A DNA stretch of 64,000 nt from JAIXWP01 sp965247015 (lineage in GTDB: Bacteria; Bacteroidota; Bacteroidia; Flavobacteriales_D; Sanyastnellaceae). Shown here one piece after another: positions 42,408-51,542 of the stretch. The DNA lies in the NCBI GenBank assembly GCA_965247015.1, contig CBDFGG010000003.1, forward strand, positions 496,001-560,000, written 5' to 3'. Each line of letters starts with the position of its first letter. The stretch's first letter is position 1. The position numbers were made by a program, and so were the translations under genes. Below the pieces are notes generated by a model. That model was not told the origin of the DNA and did not search any database. It saw only the letters and a list, made by a program, of their open reading frames with translations.

Positions 42408-43547
42408 ATGTCAACTACTCCTAGTTTTAAATTTGGGGAAGGAAAAATTGCGGGATATACTTCCATTTTTCTTGGTTCACTCGCATTCCTTGCTGTATTC
42501 TGTTTTAAATACCCACGCATTCTTACCTCTCCAGAATTCCGTGAAATCTATACAGGGGAGCAAATGAAAATGCTACTTGTAGGAACAATCATTGCTTCGC
42601 TTTTTTTCGCAATCTTAAGTTTTATTCTGAGCAAGAAAAAAGCTTCTGCATTGATTGGCATTATCATACTGATTGCCACAATATTCATGGGAGGACTCAA
42701 TGTTGAGCCGAGTGTTGTAGGGCCTAGTAAGTGGTATTTAGGACTCGACTGGCTTCTACTAGACCTATTATTGATGGCCATTATTTTTATCCCCATTGAA
42801 ATGGTTTGGCCCAAGCGTCCCGAGCAAGATCGCTTTCATGAAGAATGGCGCACTGATTTATTTTATTTCGTAATAAGTCACCTATTCATTCAATTCTTCA
42901 GCGTGCTCGTCACCACGACCGTCACTAAAACATTTGGAAGATTTACATTAGGTGGCTTTCAAGATTGGGTGCAAGACCTACCATTTTTTGTTCAATTATT
43001 TCTTGCGTTTTTCGTAGCAGATTTTTGTCAGTATTGGGCACACCGTTTCTTCCATTCTTACGCCTATTTCTGGCGTTTCCACTCCATCCATCATTCCACC
43101 CACAACATGGATTGGCTGGCGGGAAGCCGCACACACTTCATCGATATCTTCGTAACACGTTGTGCGGCATTCGCACCATTATACGTATTCGGATTCACGC
43201 CCCTAGTATTTAATATCTATATATTATTCATGGCTATTCATGCAGTGTTGATCCATGCAAACACGCGGATTAATTTTGGTGTTTTAAAATATATTATTGC
43301 TACACCTCAATACCATCACTGGCATCATTGCGTGGAGCCGGAATATTATGGAAAAAACTTCGCGACAATTTTCCCATTCATCGATAGAATTTTCGGCACT
43401 TATTATTTACCCGGCAACGAATGGCCATCAGGCACGGGAGTCAAAGAAGCTAGCTATCCAAAAGGCTACGTAAAACAAATGATTCACCCCTTCACCAAAA
43501 GTCCCCTCGATACCGACCTAAAGATGGAAGACCAAAGCACGAGATAA
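42408..43547 (+). CDS. Sterol desaturase / fatty acid hydroxylase family membrane protein
   Basis: The 379-residue integral membrane protein has four or five N-terminal helices and the di-iron histidine clusters of the family: HRFFH, HSIHH followed by STHNMDW, and a later QYHHWHH. The family inserts oxygen or double bonds into lipids such as sterols, carotenoids or fatty acids at the membrane. The extra N-terminal helices (residues ~15-115) are longer than in minimal members. The substrate is not predictable. Confidence 0.9.
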   Translation: MSTTPSFKFGEGKIAGYTSIFLGSLAFLAVFCFKYPRILTSPEFREIYTGEQMKMLLVGTIIASLFFAILSFILSKKKASALIGIIILIATIFMGGLNVEPSVVGPSKWYLGLDWLLLDLLLMAIIFIPIEMVWPKRPEQDRFHEEWRTDLFYFVISHLFIQFFSVLVTTTVTKTFGRFTLGGFQDWVQDLPFFVQLFLAFFVADFCQYWAHRFFHSYAYFWRFHSIHHSTHNMDWLAGSRTHFIDIFVTRCAAFAPLYVFGFTPLVFNIYILFMAIHAVLIHANTRINFGVLKYIIATPQYHHWHHCVEPEYYGKNFATIFPFIDRIFGTYYLPGNEWPSGTGVKEASYPKGYVKQMIHPFTKSPLDTDLKMEDQSTR

Positions 43548-43556
43548 CGATTTCAA

Positions 43557-43792
43557 TGACAAATGACAAGGGACAAGGGACAAGAGACAAATTACAAGTG
43601 ACAAAAGCAAATTATAAGTGATCTCGGCGAAGCCGAGAACAAATGAAATGAATTCTAGGATTGCACTGAATTCAAAAATTCAGTTAACCAATGAAGCAAT
43701 GTAGCAGTTAAACATTGAAACAGTTTTAATTTCCCCAAACTCCAAACCCCAAACTCCTAACCCCTAACCCCTTTCTCCTAACCCCAAACTCT
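43557..43792. repeat. Repeat-rich spacer between convergent genes
   Basis: In order: seven degenerate 7-bp units of GACAAGG type (43557-43606), a 7-bp stem TCTCGGC with GAA loop (43622-43638), GAAGCAATGTAGCAGTTAA-type units (43680-43727) and AACCCCA/AACTCCA heptamers (43733-43792). No gene is seen. Similar modules occur at 20930-21118. Confidence 0.75.
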
Positions 43793-44305
43793 TTAACGCT
43801 CTATCTCACTTTTCATCATAATTAAACTAGTCAACCATCCGCTCTTCCATACCAACAATAAACCGAAAGCTACCTTGATCAAGATAATTGGAAGATATAC
43901 TGTTGCATTAGGCGTAAGTGGTTCTAGTCCGTATTCATAATCATTATTTACCTCCTCTCTAAATAAATCCAAGATTCCTAAAAGGAGGTCGACGATCATG
44001 GTCAATGACATATTCAATCCCAAAATAATAATTCCTATTTGAACTAAATTCCTGCCTGATATACTTGGACCACTGAACTCTTCATTTAATCCCGAAGTCA
44101 TTTTAAACGCATCGACAATTTTAGCTGCATTAATAATGACTAACACTAAAAGAGCAATAGCAAAAATACCTACGGTAAATTGCTTTAAGGCCTCAATATG
44201 CAGCCCACCCAATGGGACTGTCACAAAAATTCCAAGCAAATCCACACAAATGATGTACAACGCAAACAAGCGCAACATCACAATAAAAAATTCTCTTTTT
44301 GTCAT
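43793..44305 (-). CDS. Four-helix membrane protein, function unknown
   Basis: The 170-residue protein has four hydrophobic segments (FALYIICVDLLGIFVTVPLG; VGIFAIALLVLVIINAAKIV; QIGIIILGLNMSLTMIVDLL; PIILIKVAFGLLLVWKSGWL). No family is recognised; such small membrane proteins are common in Bacteroidota. It follows the AsmA-like gene on the minus strand, separated by a long hairpin. Confidence 0.7.
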   Translation of the reverse strand: MTKREFFIVMLRLFALYIICVDLLGIFVTVPLGGLHIEALKQFTVGIFAIALLVLVIINAAKIVDAFKMTSGLNEEFSGPSISGRNLVQIGIIILGLNMSLTMIVDLLLGILDLFREEVNNDYEYGLEPLTPNATVYLPIILIKVAFGLLLVWKSGWLTSLIMMKSEIER

Positions 44306-44310
44306 AATAA

Positions 44311-44446
44311 ATTCAGTTACTAACGACTAGCTACTAGTGACGAGAGTAGGTACTAGTGATACAATAATAATAAAATATTCCTCACTATTTAATTATCTCT
44401 CTAGTATCTACTCTAGTCACTAGTAGCTAGTATCTAGTAACTCATG
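44311..44446. repeat. Long imperfect inverted repeat of CTAGTA-type units
   Basis: Left arm 44311-44355 and right arm 44400-44446 are complementary over about 44 bp with few mismatches (GCTACTAGTGAC against GTCACTAGTAGC in the core). It directly follows the 3' end of the AsmA-like gene and may end or stabilise its transcript. Confidence 0.8.
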
Positions 44447-44447
44447 A

Positions 44448-47400
44448 CTAGTCCTTTTTTTTCCGCATCGTAATCTTATACTCCTCCGGCGTTCCTTGAA
44501 TACGGATGTTTACGAATCGGGTGCGCTTACTAGGATCAGCAGATTGTATTTCATCTACCTGCTCTGGATCAACTTCTTCTTTCTTCTTACCTCCGAAAAG
44601 CTTGCTAGAAGCTGCTTGCGTCACCATCTTCCAAGGCACGCTCACATAGTAATCCATGTTCATATTCAAATCCTGCGATCCAGATATTTCCATAAATCCT
44701 AACGTCGAATTAATGGTCATTTTAGGAATCGTCAATTTTCCTTGGGTCAAATCAATATGATTGGATAGCGTATCAAAAGCGACTTTCTTCACATTCTTAT
44801 CGGCGAAATAATCTGCCATCGCTTCAAGCATCGCATAATTTTCCAATCGACCATCCACTACTTCCATGTCAATGTGAATCTCCGAATCATCTATAATAGG
44901 CACAAGATCCTTGTGCATGTGAATTTTCCCCGTAATCTTCCCCGACAATTTTCCATGTAAATTCTCCGACACCAAATGATCCTGACCAAAATTGTCAAAT
45001 TTCAAAAGCAACTTATCTAAATCAACATGCTGCACTGTCATGTCGGGAGAGAAATAAATTGCTTTAGGATTTGAACCATTAAAATAACCTTTCAAATCCC
45101 AAATGCCATCAGCCGCTTCCAAATGGGCTTTCTCAACATAGATATAATGATTAGGTGTAGTTCGCAATTTCCAATCAATTCGATCGATCAAATATTTATG
45201 ATAATTCAAATGCGCAATCTTGATATCAAAAGTCATATCCGTAAACGGCAATTCGTACAAATTAAATCCAGCATCATGCTCTGAAACATTTGCAGTACCT
45301 GCATTTGCCGCAGTCGTTGTTGATTTAGTTTCTTGGAAAAATAATTCATCAAAATTCAATCGATTCGACGTGAGCTCAAAATGATTGTCTCGCTTCTTGA
45401 TGCTCTCATCATCTCCCAAATAATAATTCAGGGATGTCTTAAAATCTGAAGAACCAATTTTACCACTAAAATTTTGCACCATGATGTGATCATCTTCATA
45501 ATGAATTCGACCATTAAAATTCTCTAATCGCTGATGGTGTACTTTCATTTTTGCTCCAAAATGATCGAGGTCCAAGTCTACTGAACGTAGTCCATTATTA
45601 AAGTGTAAATCTGCAACGCCATGAAACTTCAACTGATCAAACTCCTCATGCCTGTAGTCTTCTGGCACATAGTTCTCACCGTTATAAGAAAACACATCAT
45701 GCAATTGCAAAACATTCGAAGTCCAATCAAATTCGACACGTGTGTCACCAGCTGGATTCTCTTGGAACCACAAATCATAGTGCTTCAATTTTCCTGAAAA
45801 AAAGAAATCGCTCTTATCAATCATTCCCTTAAAATCGATCACACGAAAATCTTCTTCTTCAATGAATACATCCGCGTGAAAATCGTGAAGGGTATGCGGA
45901 TAATTCTTCATTTTCGCATAAAGATTTTTTACAAAAAATTCACCCATTGGTAAATTAGGGGATTCCGTCATCGCGCGCGCACTGCTTGTAAATTCAGCAT
46001 CTACAGAAAAGTTTTCGATTTGCTCATTTACTGATTTCAAAGAATCCTTTCCGGTTAGCTCATACAAGTTGAGCAGCCTGCTCGAAACTTTCAACTTAGA
46101 TGTCACTGGTATATCGGTATGGTGCAGAATGGCGGGTAAATCAGAAACAGTTCCGCTCAATTGAATATCCGAGCTTCCAACAACGACATTGAAGTAATCA
46201 ATACACGCCTCATGCCCATTCAACTCTGCATATAAATCAATATCCTTGATCGGTAAATTCACATTTGATTTTGCAAATGATAGATTATCGATTTTTAATT
46301 GAGTGAAATAGGATTCATTTAATTTTTCAATACTCTTTTCGGGATGTTCCAAATCAATGATATCTCTGAAATTCATTGTCAATTCGACCTTTCCTTGCAA
46401 ATCACTCAAGTCTTCGAGTTCAAAAAACTTCGCAAGAAAATCCAATTGAAAATCCGATTTTAATTGCAGATTGATATCTGGAGAATTAAAATTTTTGACT
46501 GATAAGTTTCCACTGAATAATCCTGCCTCCGGTCGTGCTGAAAAATTTTGGATGCCAAACTCCATTGTTTCAGGACTGTGCAATTCACCATTGGTGAAAT
46601 ATCCCACGAAGTTGAGATCGTTGATTTGTTTGTTGACTTTATAATTATTGATATACGCTTGCTCACATCCAAAACGGGCATTGATAGCCGGTGTATGGCC
46701 ATTGATCGATTTACCATGAATACCCACTTCGAAAAATATTTTTCCAGCGTTATCATATTTCTTCAGTGTTGGAATAAGCTCCTCGGGAGCCATCGCTATG
46801 AATAAATCGAAATTGGGTTTATTACCCTCAAAATCTAAATCAATGTAGAGATCATCATTAAAATCCAATTTCCCTTCAGCATTGAAAAAAGAATCCTCCA
46901 ATTTAATAGTCGATGGTTGAATTACGAGCACTTCTTCCGAACCCACATAATCCAATTCAGTGTCAATCACCAGATGTTTATGCTTCACATAACTGGTATC
47001 GCCGTTGAGTACAAGGTTGGATTCAAACTTCGCAAAGAGCGAAGCATAGATGTGATCATCTTCTGTTTTAAACTTCGACACCGCTTCTTCCACCAACAAA
47101 TCCACCAATACATTATTAGCTTCATTAAGTTTAGAAATATCCACATTCTCCAACTCGATACGACTGAGATCGAGGTGAAACTCCTCTGCAGTGTCCTCTA
47201 CGGGCTTTATAGAGGCCAAGGCCTTCGCGATATTGAATTCCCCGTCAACATGCTGCACCAGTCGAATAACGCCGTCCTTGAGCTTTATACGCTTGATTTG
47301 CATCTGTCCATTGATCACAGACCACAAATCAAAGCCCACATAGATATCATGCACATCAAGTATTGGATTTGATTTGAGATCTTTTGACTCGTAAACCTTT

Positions 47401-47639
47401 GTTTCTTCGAAATCAATGGAGATGTAAGGGAAATTCTCAAAAAGAGAAATGTGCGAGTCTTGTAATTCCACGGCACCCACAAAATCCGCGTTCATTTTCA
47501 CGAGTAATTCTTGCACGATAGCATCTTGCTTGGCATACACCACTCCTACCACCACTGCAAATAATAATACCGGCACCGATAGCACCGATAACAAAATGCG
47601 TCGAACACGCTTAGCCTTAAAGAATTTGAGCCACTTCAT
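44448..47639 (-). CDS. AsmA-like inner-membrane protein
   Basis: The 1063-residue protein has one N-terminal membrane helix (ILLSVLSVPVLLFAVVVGVV) and a long periplasmic beta-rich body. It opens with the AsmA-type DSHISLFENFPYISIDFEET and has the C-terminal AsmA region around LSGKITGKIHMHKDLVPIID and GKLTIPKMTINSTLGFMEIS. AsmA-like proteins are thought to bridge inner and outer membrane and help lipid transfer. The end is basic and lysine-rich. Confidence 0.88.
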   Translation of the reverse strand: MKWLKFFKAKRVRRILLSVLSVPVLLFAVVVGVVYAKQDAIVQELLVKMNADFVGAVELQDSHISLFENFPYISIDFEETKVYESKDLKSNPILDVHDIYVGFDLWSVINGQMQIKRIKLKDGVIRLVQHVDGEFNIAKALASIKPVEDTAEEFHLDLSRIELENVDISKLNEANNVLVDLLVEEAVSKFKTEDDHIYASLFAKFESNLVLNGDTSYVKHKHLVIDTELDYVGSEEVLVIQPSTIKLEDSFFNAEGKLDFNDDLYIDLDFEGNKPNFDLFIAMAPEELIPTLKKYDNAGKIFFEVGIHGKSINGHTPAINARFGCEQAYINNYKVNKQINDLNFVGYFTNGELHSPETMEFGIQNFSARPEAGLFSGNLSVKNFNSPDINLQLKSDFQLDFLAKFFELEDLSDLQGKVELTMNFRDIIDLEHPEKSIEKLNESYFTQLKIDNLSFAKSNVNLPIKDIDLYAELNGHEACIDYFNVVVGSSDIQLSGTVSDLPAILHHTDIPVTSKLKVSSRLLNLYELTGKDSLKSVNEQIENFSVDAEFTSSARAMTESPNLPMGEFFVKNLYAKMKNYPHTLHDFHADVFIEEEDFRVIDFKGMIDKSDFFFSGKLKHYDLWFQENPAGDTRVEFDWTSNVLQLHDVFSYNGENYVPEDYRHEEFDQLKFHGVADLHFNNGLRSVDLDLDHFGAKMKVHHQRLENFNGRIHYEDDHIMVQNFSGKIGSSDFKTSLNYYLGDDESIKKRDNHFELTSNRLNFDELFFQETKSTTTAANAGTANVSEHDAGFNLYELPFTDMTFDIKIAHLNYHKYLIDRIDWKLRTTPNHYIYVEKAHLEAADGIWDLKGYFNGSNPKAIYFSPDMTVQHVDLDKLLLKFDNFGQDHLVSENLHGKLSGKITGKIHMHKDLVPIIDDSEIHIDMEVVDGRLENYAMLEAMADYFADKNVKKVAFDTLSNHIDLTQGKLTIPKMTINSTLGFMEISGSQDLNMNMDYYVSVPWKMVTQAASSKLFGGKKKEEVDPEQVDEIQSADPSKRTRFVNIRIQGTPEEYKITMRKKKD

Positions 47640-47662
47640 AGTGGCTCAAATTTACTCACGAC

Positions 47663-48100
47663 TCAGTTATTTTCAACACCTTTCTTTAGGGCCTCATTCA
47701 TTTTACGAAAGCCTTGAACTGTCCCATTATCCAACATTTTTTTAAGCATGCCCACAAGTATTCCCCCAAATTTTTCCGATTGAATAAATCGTGTTTGATG
47801 CTCACCCACTGCTTCAAGTTCAAAGCGGTGTTGACCGTCAAATAAGCCTTTCACAAATAATTTTCCTTGCCATTGAAAGCATTTGTTGCGCTCTACTATC
47901 TGTACCTCGGGCTCGAATTTCATTCCTTTAGAACCTTCTGGCTTAAGAAAAACTTGGATTTTGTCACCTACCGCTGGCGAACCTGAAATGGATAATATAA
48001 AAGGATTCCAAGAAGAATGACCTTCAAAATCCATGAGGACGTCCCATACTTTTTCTGGACGTGCATTGATTAAAATTTCTGTGCTAATTGCATGTGTCAT
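47663..48100 (-). CDS. SRPBCC-family (START-like) protein
   Basis: ATG at 48100 (MTHAISTEILINARPEKVWD) is preferred over a TTG three codons upstream. The ~145-residue protein matches the SRPBCC fold: the N-terminal strand with RPEKVWDVLMDFEGHSSWNP and the last long helix ILVGMLKKMLDNGTVQGFRK. These proteins bind small hydrophobic molecules. It lies 68 bp after a Crp/Fnr-family regulator gene on the same strand. Confidence 0.85.
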   Translation of the reverse strand: MTHAISTEILINARPEKVWDVLMDFEGHSSWNPFILSISGSPAVGDKIQVFLKPEGSKGMKFEPEVQIVERNKCFQWQGKLFVKGLFDGQHRFELEAVGEHQTRFIQSEKFGGILVGMLKKMLDNGTVQGFRKMNEALKKGVENN

Positions 48101-48121
48101 AACGATCAATTTTATGACACA
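48093..48121. promoter_or_regulatory. Perfect 10-bp inverted repeat over the SRPBCC start codon
   Basis: TGTGTCATAA, a 9-base spacer and TTATGACACA form a perfect inverted repeat that covers the SRPBCC ATG. It could be the operator of the neighbouring Crp/Fnr-family regulator, whose family often uses TGTGA-type half sites, or a 5' mRNA hairpin. Confidence 0.5.
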
Positions 48122-48168
48122 AATGTTCCAACCGTTGATCCCCTTCCCTCTTGATATTTGTCAAGAAA

Positions 48169-48735
48169 TCATCCGAGCGATCTTTTGCGAATACGGCTGA
48201 ATGTTTCTGGCGTCATGCCCAGCATCGAAGCGATGTACTGTAACGGCACCTGATGAAATAACTCTTTATTATTTTGAAAAAATTGTTCGTATCGCTCCTC
48301 TGCCGTCATTGCTAAATGGGTAAAGACCCGATCTTCCAACATCCCAAAGCATTTCGCGATAAATAGCTTTTCCAATTCGTGCCACGATGGTACGAGCTGT
48401 CCAATGGCTCTATAATTTTCTCTTGAAATGGTGTACAGCTCCGCATCTGTGATCGCTTGAATATTCCAGCGCGCGGGCGTTTCAAATATGAGACTAGATA
48501 ATTCTGCAATGAACGAACCTTTTGTTGAAATCCACTGTGTGACCTCTTTATCATGCGTGGTGCAGTACACGCGAAGAATTCCTGTTTTGATAAAACTCAA
48601 TTTATCACAGCGTCCATCTTGCTTAAGATAATAGTCGCCTTTGTTCAGCTTCTCCACTTGAAAAAGCTGAACAATGGCGTCCAATTCTGATGGTGCAATT
48701 CCAAAATGATGAATGATATAGCTTTCTAGTTCCAT
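48169..48735 (-). CDS. Crp/Fnr-family transcriptional regulator
   Basis: The 188-residue protein has an N-terminal cyclic-nucleotide-binding-like beta barrel (KGDYYLKQDGRCDKLSFIKT; GSFIAELSSLIFETPARWNI) and a C-terminal helix-turn-helix (QYIASMLGMTPETFSRIRKR). The length is normal for the small Crp-like regulators common in Bacteroidota. No cAMP-contact pattern is clear. It lies 24 bp after the DEAD-box helicase gene on the same strand. Confidence 0.92.
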   Translation of the reverse strand: MELESYIIHHFGIAPSELDAIVQLFQVEKLNKGDYYLKQDGRCDKLSFIKTGILRVYCTTHDKEVTQWISTKGSFIAELSSLIFETPARWNIQAITDAELYTISRENYRAIGQLVPSWHELEKLFIAKCFGMLEDRVFTHLAMTAEERYEQFFQNNKELFHQVPLQYIASMLGMTPETFSRIRKRSLG

Positions 48736-48759
48736 TGAATCATTCTTCTAGAATAAATA

Positions 48760-50127
48760 TTATCCGCGCTTGCCCCAATGTGCTTTTGGTGCAGCATTGC
48801 CTGATGATTTCTTCTCTCCCCCCTGACCACTTGCCTTTCCTCCGGGCTTGCCGCCTGGTCGTCCACCACTGGTAGGTTTGCGACGATTACCGCCACCACC
48901 TTGTGGAGGTCTTCCACCATTTCCACCACCACCGCTTCTTCCGCCTGGACGGCCGCCGCGTTGTGGCTTCGCTTCTGGTATCGGATTAAAATCCATCAAT
49001 GGGAAAGGATGATTATCGATCACGGGAATTTTCTTTGCGATCAATTTTTCGATATCCTTCAAATAAGCTTTCTCCTCTTGATCACAGAATGAGTATGCTG
49101 TGCCTTTTGCTCCAGCTCTACCTGTTCTACCAATACGGTGAACATAAGTCTCAGGAATATTCGAAAGATCATAATTGATGACATATTCCAATTCATCCAC
49201 ATCAATACCTCGTGCCGCAATGTCTGTAGCTACGAGTACTCGTGTACTTTGGTCTTTAAAATTGCTCAACGCACGCTGACGCGCGTTCTGTGCTTTATTT
49301 CCGTGAATCGCTTCTGCTTTGATATTTACTTTTTGCAACACCTTCACGATCTTATCAGCACCGTGTTTGGTTCGTGTGAATACCAATGCTGTTTTGATTT
49401 TAGGCTCTTTCAAAATATCAATCAAAAGATTGTTCTTGTTGCCTTTGTCAACGAAGTAGATATACTGCTGAATAATTTCCGCCGTAGACGAAACAGGAGT
49501 TACGGTAACTTTCTTCGGTTCAAATAAAATCGTATTGGATAATTTCACAATCTCCGGTGGCATCGTTGCAGAGAAGAATAATGACTGTCTCTTCTTTGGC
49601 AACACAGCCAAAAGGCGTTTTACATCATGAATGAATCCCATGTCTAGCATGCGATCCGCTTCATCCAACACAAAGATTTCTACATCTCTCAAAGTCAAAT
49701 GACCTTGATTCATCAGGTCTAACAAGCGACCGGGTGTAGCTATGAGAATATCCACTCCTTGACGAAGTGTATTCACTTGTGGGTTCTGATTGACACCTCC
49801 AAAAATGACCGTGTACTTCAAAGAAGTATGGCGGCCATAAGACTTAAAACTATCACCAATTTGAATGGCTAACTCTCTTGTTGGAGTAACAATTAAACTG
49901 CGAATTTTTCTCTTCTTTTCGTTGCTGCGCTCGGCGCTAAGAAGTTGTATGATGGGAATAGCAAATGCTGCTGTTTTTCCTGTACCTGTTTGCGCACAAC
50001 CAAGTAAATCGGTTCCTTCTAAAATGATGGGAATAGATTGCTCCTGAATCGGAGTTGGCTTCGTGTAACCCTCTTCCTGCAACGCTTTGAGGATAGGCTC
50101 CACGATGTTCATTGAATGAAATGACAT
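48760..50127 (-). CDS. DEAD-box RNA helicase, RhlE-like
   Basis: The 455-residue ATP-dependent RNA helicase has the Q motif region (KPTPIQEQSIPIIL), motif I AQTGTGKT at residues 45-52, DEAD in VLDEADRMLDMGF, SAT in FFSATMPPEI and the HRIGRTGRAG box. The last ~75 residues are a Gly/Arg/Pro-rich tail with RGG-like repeats, which usually binds RNA. Such helicases act in ribosome assembly and cold adaptation. Confidence 0.95.
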   Translation of the reverse strand: MSFHSMNIVEPILKALQEEGYTKPTPIQEQSIPIILEGTDLLGCAQTGTGKTAAFAIPIIQLLSAERSNEKKRKIRSLIVTPTRELAIQIGDSFKSYGRHTSLKYTVIFGGVNQNPQVNTLRQGVDILIATPGRLLDLMNQGHLTLRDVEIFVLDEADRMLDMGFIHDVKRLLAVLPKKRQSLFFSATMPPEIVKLSNTILFEPKKVTVTPVSSTAEIIQQYIYFVDKGNKNNLLIDILKEPKIKTALVFTRTKHGADKIVKVLQKVNIKAEAIHGNKAQNARQRALSNFKDQSTRVLVATDIAARGIDVDELEYVINYDLSNIPETYVHRIGRTGRAGAKGTAYSFCDQEEKAYLKDIEKLIAKKIPVIDNHPFPLMDFNPIPEAKPQRGGRPGGRSGGGGNGGRPPQGGGGNRRKPTSGGRPGGKPGGKASGQGGEKKSSGNAAPKAHWGKRG

Positions 50128-50199
50128 ATTAAAAAAATGGATACTAATAAGTTGAGATTACGTTATCCCAAACCGCATCCAATTACAAAGATAGGCTAT

Positions 50200-50988
50200 T
50201 TAATTTTGAGGGGTGCATTCCGCTGCCCAGCTCTCCAAACCTGAAAGCAAATCGGAGGTAGGAAATGCTCGTTTAAACTTCTCTAATTCAATCTTACCCT
50301 TCTCACATTCCTTAGCCAAAAACAACATATGCACTAAATCATGCATATCAGTTTCCTCGCTTCTTAAGGCTACGCATTTATAACCATAATAAACAGCTTT
50401 ATCTAGAATAATATAAGGATAATTTCCTTCTTTACGTTGCACATAAACATAATGAGTGTAGTAATTCCAGGACAAATCCCGGTAGTATTGTGCAATATTC
50501 GTTTTGACGATGGTAGTATCGAATATCATCAACTTCTCTCGCTCTGACAGCACTACCGATGTATCTACGATACCACATGAAAGTGTAGATAATCGATCCT
50601 TGTGGAAAAAATAATCACTTTCATCCACCCATTCATCTCCATGTCTACGCACCTCTTGGAGGGTTACCTTGGTCAATCCCGCCTTGATAAAATTCAATTG
50701 CTTCGCAGCTGCAAGAGATAAATCAATGGTGCGCTTCGATGATTGCGGCAATCGATCATTGATCTTCACATACACAACACTATCATTGCTGAGATTTGTT
50801 ACTTTCAACATGGTGCCGAAGGGCAAATTTTTATGCGCTGCTGTTAAGCTATCCTGGCGAAAAATCTCGCCACTGCTCGTTTTTCGACCATTAAATTTGT
50901 TGGCATAATAACTTGCAATACCTGCACTGATCTGTGCTGTAGAAACCATAGAGATCAGCCCTCCGAAAATCATTAGTATCCATTTCAT
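50200..50988 (-). CDS. RlpA-like double-psi beta-barrel protein
   Basis: ATG 50988 gives the signal peptide MKWILMIFGGLISMVSTAQ. The ~262-residue protein opens with the RlpA core GIASYYANKFNGRKTSSGEI, then LPFGTMLKVTNLSNDSVVYV and INDRLPQSSKRTIDLSLAAA. RlpA proteins bind or cleave glycan strands lacking stem peptides at the septum. The C-terminal ~130 residues are not a SPOR domain and are unrecognised. It is divergent from dtd. Confidence 0.88.
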   Translation of the reverse strand: MKWILMIFGGLISMVSTAQISAGIASYYANKFNGRKTSSGEIFRQDSLTAAHKNLPFGTMLKVTNLSNDSVVYVKINDRLPQSSKRTIDLSLAAAKQLNFIKAGLTKVTLQEVRRHGDEWVDESDYFFHKDRLSTLSCGIVDTSVVLSEREKLMIFDTTIVKTNIAQYYRDLSWNYYTHYVYVQRKEGNYPYIILDKAVYYGYKCVALRSEETDMHDLVHMLFLAKECEKGKIELEKFKRAFPTSDLLSGLESWAAECTPQN

Positions 50989-51025
50989 ATCAGCAAGATA
51001 ATAAAAATATTTCAAATCACTTCTT

Positions 51026-51033
51026 TACCTTCG
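51026..51033 (+). promoter_or_regulatory. Candidate -7 element of dtd
   Basis: TACCTTCG fits TAnnTTCG and ends 4 bp before the dtd ATG, implying a leaderless or nearly leaderless transcript. Confidence 0.4.
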
Positions 51034-51037
51034 CTAT

Positions 51038-51478
51038 ATGAGAGCAGTAATACAACGTGTGGCCCATTGCAGTTTAGTCATCGATGAAAAAGAATTCAGT
51101 CGTATCGGAGAAGGACTTTTAGTATTGTTGGGAGTAGAAGAATCTGATACGGAAAAAGAAGCCGACTACCTCGCATCAAAAATTTCTCAAATGAGAATAT
51201 TCAATGATGAAAATGGCAAGATGAATTTATCGGTAAATGATATTCAAGGCGAAGTGATGGTGGTGAGTCAATTCACCTTATTTGCTGAAACTAAAAAAGG
51301 CAATCGTCCATCTTTCATTCGCGCCGCTCGCCCTGAGCAGGCCATGCCGCTCTATAATTATTTTGTAGAAAAAATTTCCACCCTCATTCCCTATCCCGCA
51401 TCCACCGGCCAATTCGGCGCCGACATGAAAATCACCCTCCTAAACGAAGGCCCCGTCACTATCATTATGGAAAGCTAA
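51038..51478 (+). CDS. dtd: D-aminoacyl-tRNA deacylase
   Basis: The 146-residue enzyme removes D-amino acids (and glycine from mischarged tRNA-Ala) from tRNA. Landmarks are MRAVIQRV at the start, the SQFTLFA motif with the catalytic-pocket strand, and the closing NEGPVTI motif (usually NxGPVT) that gives the cis-Pro chiral filter. The length is normal. Confidence 0.97.
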   Translation: MRAVIQRVAHCSLVIDEKEFSRIGEGLLVLLGVEESDTEKEADYLASKISQMRIFNDENGKMNLSVNDIQGEVMVVSQFTLFAETKKGNRPSFIRAARPEQAMPLYNYFVEKISTLIPYPASTGQFGADMKITLLNEGPVTIIMES

Positions 51479-51481
51479 AAA

Positions 51482-51540
51482 ATTCTCGATTCTCGATTCT
51501 CAATATTCAAATCGAGAATCGAAAATCGAGAATCGAAAAT
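51482..51540. terminator. Hairpin of 7-bp units between convergent genes
   Basis: Left units ATTCTCG (51482-51506) pair with right units AATCGAG/AATCGAA (51510-51540). It lies between the dtd stop and the stop of the minus-strand PAS-like gene, and can end both transcripts. Confidence 0.75.
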
Positions 51541-51542
51541 TG

